Origin: an uncultured Eubacterium sp.
GTDB lineage: Bacteria; Bacillota; Clostridia; Lachnospirales; Lachnospiraceae
Length of the DNA stretch: 28,562 bases
NCBI GenBank assembly: GCA_900551945.1
Contig: URYE01000029.1
Span: forward strand, 1-28,562
Reading direction: 5' to 3'
In this document: piece after piece, positions 15,339-23,488 of the stretch
How the letters are laid out: every line of letters begins with the position of its first letter
Numbering within the stretch: position 1 is the stretch's first letter
The notes under the pieces: model-generated
Seen by the model: only the letters and a program-made list of their open reading frames with translations
Told to the model about the DNA's origin: nothing
Databases searched by the model: none
Translations under genes and position numbers: made by a program

Positions 15339-18284
15339 ATGGATTATGGCAGAAAAAGCATTACACATCAGAAAAAGCTACTTAATTCAGCCACTAAAAA
15401 ATTCGGAACAAAAGTAGGAATTACTTCAATTAAATTTCTACTTATAATGGCAATTGCTGTTATTGTATCTGGCTCATGCCTTATATTTGGTGCGATTGAA
15501 GGTATTATTGCAGACGCACCTGACGTTTCAACAATTGATGTATCACCTACAGGTTATGCCTCTAAGATATATAATGACGATGGTGAAGAAATTCAAATGC
15601 TATCAACATCTGGTTCTAATCGTATATCTGTTGATATCGAAAACGTTCCGCTCCAATTACAACATGCCTTTGTTGCTATTGAAGATGAGCGTTTTTATGA
15701 ACATAATGGTATTGATATTAAAGGTATAGCTCGTGCAGCTTATATTACATTAAGCAACGGCGATTTATCTCAAGGTGCTAGTACTTTAACACAACAATTA
15801 CTTAAGAATAATGTATTTAACGCATACAACGAAACAACTATCGAAAAAATAAAACGTAAAGTTCAAGAACAATACCTTGCTGTTAAACTTGAAACTTATA
15901 TGGATAAGCAAGAAATCTTAGAAGATTATCTTAATACAATTAATCTTGGTAATGGTTATTACGGTGTTCAAGCTGCTGCTAATGGATATTTTGGCAAAGA
16001 TGTATCAGAGCTTACACTTAGTGAATGTGCTGTTATTGCATCAATTACACAAAACCCTACAAAGCTTAACCCTGTTAAAAACCCTGACTACAATCAGGAA
16101 AGACAACAAAAAGTATTAAGAAATATGCTTGCTCAAGGCTATATATCTCAAGAAGAATATGACGAAGCTATAGAAGATGATGTATATGCAAGAGTTGAAA
16201 GTCTTGATATTGCTACTTCTACTTCAACAACATATTCTTATTATGTTGATGCTCTTATTGATGAACTTATTGAAGACTTAAAAACTCAAAAAGGATACAC
16301 TGAAACTCAAGCAACTAACCTTATATACAAAGGTGGTCTTCAGGTTTACTCTACACAAGATAGCTCTATGCAGGAAACAGCAGACTCAATTATTAACAAC
16401 CCTTCCTACTATCCTCGCTCAACTGAATTTTCTATTTCTTATTCATTGAGTGTTAAGGACTCAGATGGTAAAGTTTCTTATTATACACATTATGGTCTGC
16501 TTAACTGGTATAAAAATGAACTAGGTGATACTGATTTTAGCCTTACACAGACTGATGAAGATACTGCAAAAGAATATGTTGAACAATATAAAGAACACAT
16601 AGTTGGTGATGATGACACTGTATTATCAGAGTCGCTTACATTTACAATACAACCACAAGTATCATTTTCTCTTATGGACCAACACACTGGTTATGTTAAA
16701 GTTCTTGTAGGTGGTCGTGGCGATAAGACAGGTAATCGAACACTTAACAGAGCTACGGGAACAACTAGACAGCCCGGTTCTGCAATAAAACCACTCGCAG
16801 CCTACGGTCCAGCCCTTGATACAGGTGCTATCACTCTTGCAACAGCTATTGATGATGCTCCTTATTATTATTCTGGAAGTAATTCACAGCTTGTAACTAA
16901 CTTTACAAAAGGTGAATATCGAGGTCTTATGAGTGTTCGTGAAGCTATTATGTTATCACAAAATGTACCTGCTGTTAAAGTTCTTACTCAAATAACACCG
17001 CAAGTTGGTTTTAATTACCTTGAAGAACTTGGTTTTTCAACTTTAGTTTCTGCTAAAAATGCTGTAAATGGAAGTCATGATGTTGTTCAATCTCTTGCAC
17101 TCGGCGGTATGACTTATGGCGTTAAAAATATTGATATGACTGCTGCTTATGCAACAATTGCCAATCAAGGAACATATATCAAACCAGTTTATTATACTAA
17201 GGTATATGACCACAATGGCAATCTTTTAATAGATAATACTGAACCAGAAACACAAGAAGTATTTAAGCCTACAACTGCATGGTTGCTTACTAGCGCCCTT
17301 GAGTCTGTTGTAAACAGTGGTACAGCAAGAGCCGCAAGACTTTCTAATCAACCTGTGGCTGGTAAAACAGGTACAACACAAAATGAAACAGATAAATGGT
17401 TCTGTGCATTTACACCTTATTACACAGCTTCTATATGGATTGGTTATGATGATAACTCAAAGGTACTTCCAACTTCAATTGACCATCGAGTTATATGGCG
17501 TGATATTATGAGTGAAATAAGTGCTGACCAACCAACTGGTTCATTCCCACAGCCTGATGGTATTGTACAACGTACAGTATGCTCACAATCTGGTAAACTT
17601 CCTGTTGCCGGATTATGTGACAGTGATATAAGAGGTAGTCAGCTTGTAACTGAATATTTTGCTTCTGACAATGTACCAACTGAAAGTTGTGATACTCATG
17701 CAGCAATTACAATCTGTAATGACTCAGGAAAAGTTGCTTCTGCTGCTTGTACTAATCTTTCAACAAGAGTATATATAAAGAAATCATCTTCTGGAATGGG
17801 AGCTGCTGATGCTGCCTATGCAATATCTGATGAATTAATGTCAGATGTATGTGATGGTGTACACAGTTATTCATATTCTAATGAAGAAACAACAGTTTCT
17901 AATGAAACCACTACTTCAAATAATACTCAGACTGATGCTAACGACACCTTAAATAGTGGTCCAATACTTAATGCTCCTGCAATAAGTAATGGTAATACAA
18001 ACAATAACAATACTGGCAATGCTAATACTAATAACAATAATAACAGTAATGTTAATAACAACACTAATAATAACAGTGCTAATAGCAATAACAGCAATGT
18101 TAATAATAGCAACAACAATAATACTGGCAATACTACTAATAGCAACAATACAACTAACAATAATACTGATAATTCCAATAATAGCAATAGTAGTAACAAC
18201 ACTAATACAAATAACAACACAGTTAATGACAATATTGATAATAATAACACAGCTCAAACTGCTAATAATGTCATTATTCCATAA
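15339..18284 (+). CDS. Class A penicillin-binding protein (PBP1A type) with Asn-rich tail
   Basis: A bifunctional peptidoglycan synthase anchored in the membrane by one helix (about 31-54). The GT51 glycosyltransferase domain carries EDERFYEHNGID (115-126, catalytic E115), STLTQQLLKN (148-157) and the EDYLNTINLGNGYYG run (195-209). The transpeptidase domain has active serine S481 in SAIK (481-484), SQN at 540-542 and KTGT at 676-679. All catalytic motifs are intact. Residues 740-850 are a Cys-containing post-catalytic region. Residues 853-975 are low complexity, dominated by Asn with Thr and Ser, encoded mostly by AAT and AAC. The total of 981 residues is longer than usual because of this tail. 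The gene stands alone with its own promoter and terminator. Confidence 0.95.
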   Translation: MDYGRKSITHQKKLLNSATKKFGTKVGITSIKFLLIMAIAVIVSGSCLIFGAIEGIIADAPDVSTIDVSPTGYASKIYNDDGEEIQMLSTSGSNRISVDIENVPLQLQHAFVAIEDERFYEHNGIDIKGIARAAYITLSNGDLSQGASTLTQQLLKNNVFNAYNETTIEKIKRKVQEQYLAVKLETYMDKQEILEDYLNTINLGNGYYGVQAAANGYFGKDVSELTLSECAVIASITQNPTKLNPVKNPDYNQERQQKVLRNMLAQGYISQEEYDEAIEDDVYARVESLDIATSTSTTYSYYVDALIDELIEDLKTQKGYTETQATNLIYKGGLQVYSTQDSSMQETADSIINNPSYYPRSTEFSISYSLSVKDSDGKVSYYTHYGLLNWYKNELGDTDFSLTQTDEDTAKEYVEQYKEHIVGDDDTVLSESLTFTIQPQVSFSLMDQHTGYVKVLVGGRGDKTGNRTLNRATGTTRQPGSAIKPLAAYGPALDTGAITLATAIDDAPYYYSGSNSQLVTNFTKGEYRGLMSVREAIMLSQNVPAVKVLTQITPQVGFNYLEELGFSTLVSAKNAVNGSHDVVQSLALGGMTYGVKNIDMTAAYATIANQGTYIKPVYYTKVYDHNGNLLIDNTEPETQEVFKPTTAWLLTSALESVVNSGTARAARLSNQPVAGKTGTTQNETDKWFCAFTPYYTASIWIGYDDNSKVLPTSIDHRVIWRDIMSEISADQPTGSFPQPDGIVQRTVCSQSGKLPVAGLCDSDIRGSQLVTEYFASDNVPTESCDTHAAITICNDSGKVASAACTNLSTRVYIKKSSSGMGAADAAYAISDELMSDVCDGVHSYSYSNEETTVSNETTTSNNTQTDANDTLNSGPILNAPAISNGNTNNNNTGNANTNNNNNSNVNNNTNNNSANSNNSNVNNSNNNNTGNTTNSNNTTNNNTDNSNNSNSSNNTNTNNNTVNDNIDNNNTAQTANNVIIP
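17997..18249 (+). repeat. AAY-rich low-complexity tract inside the PBP gene
   Basis: A run of AAT/AAC codons mixed with ACT, AGC and GGC encodes the Asn-rich tail (about residues 887-970). The unit is irregular, so this is a degenerate trinucleotide-type tract, not a clean tandem repeat. It creates long meaningless open frames on the opposite strand. Confidence 0.85.
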
Positions 18285-18309
18285 GTGTTATATATAACAA
18301 TGTGACTGT

Positions 18310-18350
18310 AGCCAAAGTCTTGTGCAAGCACAGGCTTTGGCTTGTTATTT
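18310..18350 (+). terminator. Terminator after the PBP gene
   Basis: AGCCAAAG (18310-18317) pairs with CTTTGGCT (18335-18342), with an inner TGTG-CAAG-CACA helix, followed by TGTTATTTG. It sits between the convergent PBP and spoVAE genes. The U-tract is modest. Confidence 0.7.
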
Positions 18351-18394
18351 GCGTAAAATTCAATACTATTTTTTGTATAAAAGTATATATTAAT

Positions 18395-18754
18395 TTACTT
18401 CTTCTTCATCTTTGGTTCAAATATCCACGAAGCTATATAACTAAATACTAATGCCGCTGAAACTCCAACAGCACAAGCTTTAAATCCTCCTTTAAATAGT
18501 CCCAAAAAACCATCTTGAAGAATTGCTTCTTTCATTCCTTTCCACAATGTATTTCCAAAGCCTAAAAGCGGAACAGACGCCCCTGCTTGAGCAAACTTTA
18601 CAAGTGGCTCATAAAGCCCTATAGCTCCTAATAATGCCCCAAGACATACAAGAATAACCATTATTCTTCCGGGCATAAGTTTTGTATTATCCATAAGAAT
18701 TTGTGTAAGAACACATATAATTCCGCCGACTATAAATGCCTTAATAAATACCAT
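18395..18754 (-). CDS. spoVAE: Stage V sporulation protein AE (SpoVAE/AEb)
   Basis: A 119-residue small membrane protein of the SpoVA channel, which moves calcium-dipicolinate into the forespore and out again on germination. Several hydrophobic segments fill almost the entire length, with the family pattern GGIICVLTQILMD near the N-terminus and the AGASVPLLGFGNTL stretch in the middle, related to that in SpoVAC. The ATG has ATAGGAG six bases upstream. It is the last gene of the operon, 37 bases after spoVAD. No spoVAEa or spoVAF gene follows, since the next gene is the convergent PBP. Confidence 0.93.
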   Translation of the reverse strand: MVFIKAFIVGGIICVLTQILMDNTKLMPGRIMVILVCLGALLGAIGLYEPLVKFAQAGASVPLLGFGNTLWKGMKEAILQDGFLGLFKGGFKACAVGVSAALVFSYIASWIFEPKMKKK

Positions 18755-18791
18755 ATACTACTCCTATCTAAATTCCTTATTTGTTATCTTT

Positions 18792-19805
18792 TTAACACAT
18801 ATCTGTTGTTTCAAATACAACACCATGTGCAATACCTGGCACACTTTTTCCCTCATTATAACTTACTGTTGATAACAACGCCCCTGTTGGAACAAAAAGT
18901 ACACGTTTCCACTTTCCATTATTCATATTATCTAAAATATAAGAACACAAAGTTACTGCCGAACAACCACAACCACTTCCTCCTGCATTCGTATCTTGTG
19001 TTTTAGGGTCAAATATTTCTATTCCACAGTCTGTATATACTGTCGATAAGTCATATCCTTTTTCTTTTAACATATCTATTACTATTGTTTTGCCTACACT
19101 ACCTAAGTCACCAGTAATTATCAAGTCATAATATTTTTCATCAACACCAAAATCATTAAAATTAGTAAGTATCAAATCTACTGCCGCAGGTGCCATACAT
19201 GCTCCCATATTCATAGAGTCTTTAACACCATAATCAACTATCTTTCCTGTTGTTATCCCCTTTATTCGTATATTAGTCTTTTGTGAAGTGACAATTAATG
19301 CCCCACAGCCCGTAACTGTCCATGTTGATGTCAAAGGTCTTTGATTGCCATACTCAAGCGGATATCTAAATTGTTTTTCTGCACTTGCAAAATGACTTGA
19401 TGCTAACGCAATTACATTTTCCGCAAAGCCTCCGCTTACTGTCATAGCTCCTAGCGAAATAGCCTCGCTCATAGTAGAGCAAGCTCCAAAAAGTCCAAAT
19501 ACTGGTATATTAAATTTTTCTAGTCCAAAAGATGTAGCAATAAGCTGACCTAATAAATCTCCAGCAAACATATAACGTATATCTTCTTTTGATATTTGTG
19601 ATTTTTCTAACAATCTGCTTACGGCTCTTGCTTGTAATTTTCCTTCGGCTTCTTCCCAATTATTCATACCAATCATGTCATCTTCTATTATCTCATCAAA
19701 TCCATTTGCAAGAGGCCCTTGTCCTTCTTTTTTACCTACCACACTCGCATACTGTTCAACGTATACAGGCGTATCAAATAAAATACTTTGTTTTCCAGCT
19801 ATCAT
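18792..19805 (-). CDS. spoVAD: Stage V sporulation protein AD (SpoVAD)
   Basis: SpoVAD is the soluble, thiolase-fold SpoVA component that binds dipicolinic acid on the spore inner membrane. From the chosen start the protein has 337 residues, almost exactly the length of the Bacillus subtilis protein. The start is set at 19805 because GAGGA lies five bases upstream and MIAGKQ aligns with the known N-terminus; in-frame ATGs at 19817 and 19847 lack a ribosome binding site. Conserved stretches include LFGACST (105-111, Cys109), EKQFRYPLEYG (143-153), GCMAPAA-like and AGGSGCGCSA. The gap of 112 bases to spoVAC is the largest in this operon and contains only very short open frames. Confidence 0.94.
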   Translation of the reverse strand: MIAGKQSILFDTPVYVEQYASVVGKKEGQGPLANGFDEIIEDDMIGMNNWEEAEGKLQARAVSRLLEKSQISKEDIRYMFAGDLLGQLIATSFGLEKFNIPVFGLFGACSTMSEAISLGAMTVSGGFAENVIALASSHFASAEKQFRYPLEYGNQRPLTSTWTVTGCGALIVTSQKTNIRIKGITTGKIVDYGVKDSMNMGACMAPAAVDLILTNFNDFGVDEKYYDLIITGDLGSVGKTIVIDMLKEKGYDLSTVYTDCGIEIFDPKTQDTNAGGSGCGCSAVTLCSYILDNMNNGKWKRVLFVPTGALLSTVSYNEGKSVPGIAHGVVFETTDMC

Positions 19806-19917
19806 ACTCTTCCTCATTTCTAAGTTACTAATAACTATGAGAACCACCCATGCAAGTTTAATTTCTCAAGTTACTGCTATAATCACCAAATTCTCCTAAA
19901 ATCATAAACTTATAAAT

Positions 19918-20385
19918 TTATGCTCTCACAATACCGATGGTTAATGCTATCCAATAAATAAGCCCTAAAACCCAAGAGCTGAATATTCCATAAAGAATAA
20001 CTGGTCCAGATATAGTAAAAATCTTACAGCCTATACCAAATACTTGTCCTTCTTTTTTATACTCAATTGCCGGTGCAGCAACACTATTTGCAAAGCCTGT
20101 AATTGGCACAAGACTTCCTGCTCCACCCCAACTTGTAACCAGCGGATAGATATTAAGTCCCGTAAGAATAACACTTGTAAGCACAAGAATAAGTGTTGTC
20201 CAAAGCGAAGCATCATCTTGACTCACACCATATTTTTTAAGAAGCTCCATAATAAGCTGACCAACGGTACAAATAGCACCACCAGTAATAAACGCCTTAA
20301 CACAATTGCCAATTCTATCTGGCTTAGGTGTTATTTCTTTAACGTAATCATTATACTGTTTATCTCTAATCTGCTTGTCCTGCAT
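19918..20385 (-). CDS. spoVAC: Stage V sporulation protein AC (SpoVAC)
   Basis: A 155-residue integral membrane protein; in Bacillus SpoVAC behaves as a mechanosensitive channel for dipicolinate release. The family signature NCVKAFITGGAICTVGQ begins at residue 27, and the SLVPITGFANSVAAPAIE block lies in the middle, with about four to five hydrophobic segments. The start has GGAG ten bases before the ATG. It lies between spoVAB and spoVAD in the standard order. Confidence 0.95.
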   Translation of the reverse strand: MQDKQIRDKQYNDYVKEITPKPDRIGNCVKAFITGGAICTVGQLIMELLKKYGVSQDDASLWTTLILVLTSVILTGLNIYPLVTSWGGAGSLVPITGFANSVAAPAIEYKKEGQVFGIGCKIFTISGPVILYGIFSSWVLGLIYWIALTIGIVRA

Positions 20386-20453
20386 ACATTATAATCTCCA
20401 TTCTACTATTTAGTGTTTTTAACCAGCAATACTTAATCAATATAAAGTACATT

Positions 20454-20876
20454 TTATGGATATAAAAAGAAATAATATACTAGATGTCCTACTGCTTTTC
20501 CAAGTCCGATTGACAATATAATGACACCTAGCCCTTTGCCTATACGAACTTTTCTTAAAAATATTGGAAAAGAGTTGACCATTTCTGCAAGGCTTACAAG
20601 AAAAAGCCCTATATACATTCCTGAAAACAATCCAAATGATACACTCCCCACAATTCCTAAAGGTATGTGTATTCCTAGTATCCATATTGCATTACCAAGT
20701 ATTGCTCCCCATGTAACTATTTCTTCATAAAATGTTATAATATTTTTTGTGTTTGTAACGTCTGCTATTCTATTAATAATCTGTATACTATTAATTACAG
20801 CAAATAACCCTGCTGCCGTAAAACTGCCTGCCGCAATTCCGATGACAATTTCTAAAAAAAGCTTAAGCCAATACAT
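20454..20876 (-). CDS. spoVAB: Stage V sporulation protein AB (SpoVAB)
   Basis: A 140-residue, almost fully hydrophobic protein with about four membrane helices, required with the other SpoVA proteins for dipicolinate uptake. Recognition rests on the GIAAGSFTAAGLFAVINSI N-terminal stretch, the length and its place directly after spoVAA. The ribosome binding site TAGGAG overlaps the spoVAA stop codon and is six bases from the ATG, so the two are probably translationally coupled. Confidence 0.92.
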   Translation of the reverse strand: MYWLKLFLEIVIGIAAGSFTAAGLFAVINSIQIINRIADVTNTKNIITFYEEIVTWGAILGNAIWILGIHIPLGIVGSVSFGLFSGMYIGLFLVSLAEMVNSFPIFLRKVRIGKGLGVIILSIGLGKAVGHLVYYFFLYP

Positions 20877-20885
20877 AATGTACTC

Positions 20886-21506
20886 CTATTCTTTTTCTTT
20901 TTTACTTGAACTGCTGTGATTAATTAAAGCATCATTTATTTCTGTATTATACTTATCCATCTGAACTTCAAGCGGTGTTGGGTCGGCTGTAATTCTCTTT
21001 CCTGCAAAGTGATTATAAAAAACAATAATTCCAACAGCTAAGCCTACAGCATACATTATTTCAATTATCTTGTACTCCATAAATTCTGGTGTTTCAAACA
21101 TTTCATAGAATTTTTCAAATATTTCATTCGTACTTACGTCATTGTTATATGCCATAATCGCATAAGCACTTCCAATAAATACAAAGACCGTTGTTATAGC
21201 AATAATAAGCTTGTGAACAAATGTACTCTTTTTCTTTTCTTTAATGTAATCTACTATAAAATCAGACTCCCCTATATTATTAACTTCAACGTCTGGATAT
21301 ATTTCATTTATCTTTTTAATTACATACATAATTGAAAAACATACTCTTTTTTTTGGTACATCGGGAAGTTTGATAAGCTTGATAGCATTTATCCTTGCCT
21401 GTATATTCTTATCCTTACAAAAAACATCTGCTATATCTGATAAATGTACATCTAATTTGTTGACTTGTACATTTTTATCTATTTGTATATACACAGTTTC
21501 ACTCAT
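20886..21506 (-). CDS. spoVAA: Stage V sporulation protein AA (SpoVAA)
   Basis: From the chosen start the protein has 206 residues, the same as the Bacillus subtilis SpoVAA. Residues 1-95 are a soluble N-terminal region, followed by two membrane helices at 97-119 and 147-166 and a polar C-terminus. The start at 21506 is preferred because it has GGTGG eight bases upstream; the ATG at 21521 would add five residues without a ribosome binding site. It is the first gene of the spoVA operon, preceded by a candidate forespore promoter and by the sigF terminator. Confidence 0.92.
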   Translation of the reverse strand: MSETVYIQIDKNVQVNKLDVHLSDIADVFCKDKNIQARINAIKLIKLPDVPKKRVCFSIMYVIKKINEIYPDVEVNNIGESDFIVDYIKEKKKSTFVHKLIIAITTVFVFIGSAYAIMAYNNDVSTNEIFEKFYEMFETPEFMEYKIIEIMYAVGLAVGIIVFYNHFAGKRITADPTPLEVQMDKYNTEINDALINHSSSSKKEKE

Positions 21507-21543
21507 ACCTTTTTCCACCATTCGTTAGTTTTATTAATTAAAA

Positions 21544-21574
21544 TAATTATTCCCTGCGTAATATATCTTATACA
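21544..21574 (-). promoter_or_regulatory. spoVAA: Candidate sigma-G/sigma-F promoter of the spoVA operon
   Basis: On the minus strand, TGTATA (21574-21569), 17 bases and AATAATTA (21551-21544) resemble the forespore consensus (about TGMATA and CATAMTA). It lies 37 bases ahead of the spoVAA start and just beyond the sigF terminator, where a forespore-specific promoter is expected. The match is good but not perfect. Confidence 0.5.
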
Positions 21575-21585
21575 TATTTAGAATA

Positions 21586-21644
21586 AAATAAGTCCCCCAT
21601 ATTCCGAACTTTACTTTATACAACGGAATTGGGGAACTTTATTT
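21586..21644 (-). terminator. Terminator between sigF and spoVAA
   Basis: Arms 21586-21606 and 21624-21644 form a long stem with small mismatches around a loop of 17 bases. On the minus strand it is followed by a T-rich stretch. It begins six bases after the sigF stop codon, so most sigF transcripts should end before spoVA. Confidence 0.75.
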
Positions 21645-21650
21645 ATAATA

Positions 21651-22370
21651 TCAACAAATTTTCTCTCTCATAGATTTTAATATTCTTTTTTCTAACCTTG
21701 ACACTTGAACTTGCGATATTCCAAGCTCTCCTGCTATATCTGTCTGTGTCCTTTCTTCAAAATATCTCATAGTTATAAGCTTTTTCTCACTTTCTGTAAG
21801 TCCATCAATAAGTTCATGTACAACCATTGTATCAACTACTTCATCATTAAAGTCCTTTTTTTCTGGAAGTCTGTCTATTAACTGTACTTCACTTCCATCA
21901 CCTTGATATACCGTCTTATAAATGGACTCTATATCCGCAGATGCTTCAAAAGACATCACTATATCTTCAACGGATATCCCTGTCATCTGTGATATTATCT
22001 CAACTGTTGGTTCTTTTAAATGTTTTTTACGGTATTCATCGACTGCTCTTGCCGTTTTAACTGCATTTTCTTTTAAAGTACGGCTCACCTTTATCATTCC
22101 ATCATCTCTTAAAAATCTCTTAATCTCTCCTGTTATCATTGGAACGGCGTAGGTCGAAAACTTTACATCAAATGATGTATCAAACTTATCAACAGCCTTA
22201 ATAAGTCCTATACTTCCTATCTGAAATAAGTCTTCTTGTTCATACCCCCTGCCTGCAAATCTTTTTACTATACTTCCTATAAGTCCCATATTTTCTAACA
22301 CTAAACGTTCTCTTGCCTTTCTATCTCCTTTGTGTGCGTTTTCAATAAGCTCTTTCGTATGATTATTCAT
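21651..22370 (-). CDS. sigF: RNA polymerase sigma factor SigF (forespore)
   Basis: Sigma-F (SpoIIAC) starts forespore-specific transcription after asymmetric division. The 239-residue protein has region 2 with DLFQIGSIGLIKAVDKFD (47-64) and region 4.2 with a helix-turn-helix near 211-228 (DIAGELGISQVQVSRLEK). The related sigma-G is similar in sequence, but the position directly after spoIIAA-spoIIAB and the SFDVKFSTYAVPMI stretch fit sigma-F. The ribosome binding site is weak (AGGGTG). Activity is held by SpoIIAB and released by dephosphorylated SpoIIAA. A terminator follows directly. Confidence 0.94.
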   Translation of the reverse strand: MNNHTKELIENAHKGDRKARERLVLENMGLIGSIVKRFAGRGYEQEDLFQIGSIGLIKAVDKFDTSFDVKFSTYAVPMITGEIKRFLRDDGMIKVSRTLKENAVKTARAVDEYRKKHLKEPTVEIISQMTGISVEDIVMSFEASADIESIYKTVYQGDGSEVQLIDRLPEKKDFNDEVVDTMVVHELIDGLTESEKKLITMRYFEERTQTDIAGELGISQVQVSRLEKRILKSMREKIC

Positions 22371-22452
22371 GCAATCACACCCTATCTTATTAATTTTCTA
22401 CACAAATCTTAATTTTATAAAAAATACTCAAAAAAAACTTAATAAAAAAGTT

Positions 22453-22911
22453 TTATAAAAAGTTTTTCTTCATAATTACAGTTGTTCCAACGTCTTTTTT
22501 AGATATTACTTCTAGCTCGTCCATAAAAGCTTCCATAAATGAAAATCCCATGCCCGACCTTTCTTGCTCTGGTTTAGAAGTGTATAAAGGCTCCATAGCT
22601 TGATTTATATTGTCAATTCCAACGCCTTTATCCTTAATAATAATAGTTACCTGCCTGTCTTTTAATATACATTTCATGTAAACTTTGCCTTCACTATTAG
22701 CATAACCATGTACGATACAATTAGTAACTGCCTCTGATACTGCTGTCTTTACATCAGCTATTTCTTCTATTGTAGGGTCAACCCTTGTACAAAAAGCCGC
22801 AATAACTACCCTTGCAAAATTCTCATTCTCTGATTTTGCATCAAATGCAAGCTCCATCTCATGTTCACACTTAACCTTATTTTTGTATACATTATTCTTA
22901 TAACTCACCAT
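22453..22911 (-). CDS. spoIIAB: Anti-sigma F factor and serine kinase SpoIIAB
   Basis: SpoIIAB binds sigma-F and also phosphorylates SpoIIAA using ATP. The 152-residue protein has the GHKL ATPase motifs: N-box with E60 and N64 (SEAVTNCIVHGY), G1 DKGVGI at 94-99 and G2 RSGMGF at 118-123. The N-terminus is about 15 residues longer than in Bacillus subtilis, but GAGGGGAGAG ahead of the ATG at 22911 supports this start. It follows spoIIAA by 15 bases. The 82-base gap to sigF is extremely A+T-rich with A/T tracts. Confidence 0.95.
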   Translation of the reverse strand: MVSYKNNVYKNKVKCEHEMELAFDAKSENENFARVVIAAFCTRVDPTIEEIADVKTAVSEAVTNCIVHGYANSEGKVYMKCILKDRQVTIIIKDKGVGIDNINQAMEPLYTSKPEQERSGMGFSFMEAFMDELEVISKKDVGTTVIMKKNFL

Positions 22912-22926
22912 TTCTCTCCCCTCTCT

Positions 22927-23319
22927 TTACTTATCCTTTCTCTTTATATCCCATATTGCGCTATTGACATCTTGACAAACTCCTACAAGCTTATGAAGCC
23001 CCGATATAAGAAGTATTCTTTGTATACTCTCATTAGCTGATGCTACATATATTTTACCTTTATCTCTTAGCTTTTTGTATCTTCCCATAATAAGCCCTAT
23101 CCCAGAACTATCCATAAAACTTATCTTTCCAAAATCAAAAATGATATCTTGTACCCCTCTGCTTTCTATTACTTCATCAATAATTTCTCTCATCTCATCT
23201 GCAAGATGATGGTCAAGCTCTGCATTAAGACTTATAACCATTGTATGCCCCGTCACCATATATATGTAATCTGTGCGTGTTTTTTCATCTTCATTTGTAT
23301 TTGGATTTAATATATCCAT
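22927..23319 (-). CDS. spoIIAA: Anti-sigma F factor antagonist SpoIIAA
   Basis: A STAS-domain protein that frees sigma-F by binding SpoIIAB. The ELDHH motif (34-38) and FMDSSGIG (68-75) are present; Ser72 corresponds to the serine phosphorylated by SpoIIAB in Bacillus. The start is placed at 23319, where GGAGG lies immediately upstream, giving 130 residues; the in-frame ATG at 23361 has no ribosome binding site. Compared with the Bacillus protein of 117 residues it has a longer, acidic N-terminus of about 15 residues. Confidence 0.94.
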   Translation of the reverse strand: MDILNPNTNEDEKTRTDYIYMVTGHTMVISLNAELDHHLADEMREIIDEVIESRGVQDIIFDFGKISFMDSSGIGLIMGRYKKLRDKGKIYVASANESIQRILLISGLHKLVGVCQDVNSAIWDIKRKDK

Positions 23320-23371
23320 AACCCCTCCACTCTGGTATAAATTTAATATACCTAAATTCAAATATACTTAT

Positions 23372-23425
23372 AATATAGTAAAATATATGCCAGTAACAAA
23401 AATTATTACGTTCTTGCACTGGCAT
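23372..23425 (-). promoter_or_regulatory. Candidate spoIIA promoter with overlapping hairpin
   Basis: TTGTTA (23399-23394), 16 bases and TATATT (23377-23372) on the minus strand are a possible sigma-A promoter. A TTGAATT further downstream resembles only the -10 half of a sigma-H site; in Bacillus this operon is sigma-H and Spo0A controlled. An eight-base inverted repeat, ATGCCAGT (23387-23394) and ACTGGCAT (23418-23425), covers the -35 region. Confidence 0.4.
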
Positions 23426-23461
23426 AAAAAATGCCCTAAAAGACTTTTAGTCTTTTAGAGC
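23424..23461 (-). terminator. Intrinsic terminator of the folC-TPR operon
   Basis: On the minus strand a 12-bp stem (23461-23450 with 23444-23433, one G-T pair) with a five-base loop is followed by ATTTTTTAT. It begins about 28 bases after the stop codon of the TPR gene and separates this operon from spoIIA. Confidence 0.88.
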
Positions 23462-23488
23462 TTTCCTTAGTATCTTATATAATTTTAT

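Noticed and set aside
17927..18257. Open frames on the minus strand rich in Leu, Val and Ile opposite the PBP tail
   Set aside because: They are the mirror of the AAY-rich tract and have no ribosome binding site or independent promoter.
19806..19847. Longer starts for SpoVAD
   Set aside because: No ribosome binding site upstream of these ATGs; the shorter start gives the normal family length and N-terminus.
19806..19917. Tiny open frames between spoVAC and spoVAD
   Set aside because: Frames of 7 to 15 codons are expected by chance in this length; no supporting signals beyond a weak purine run.
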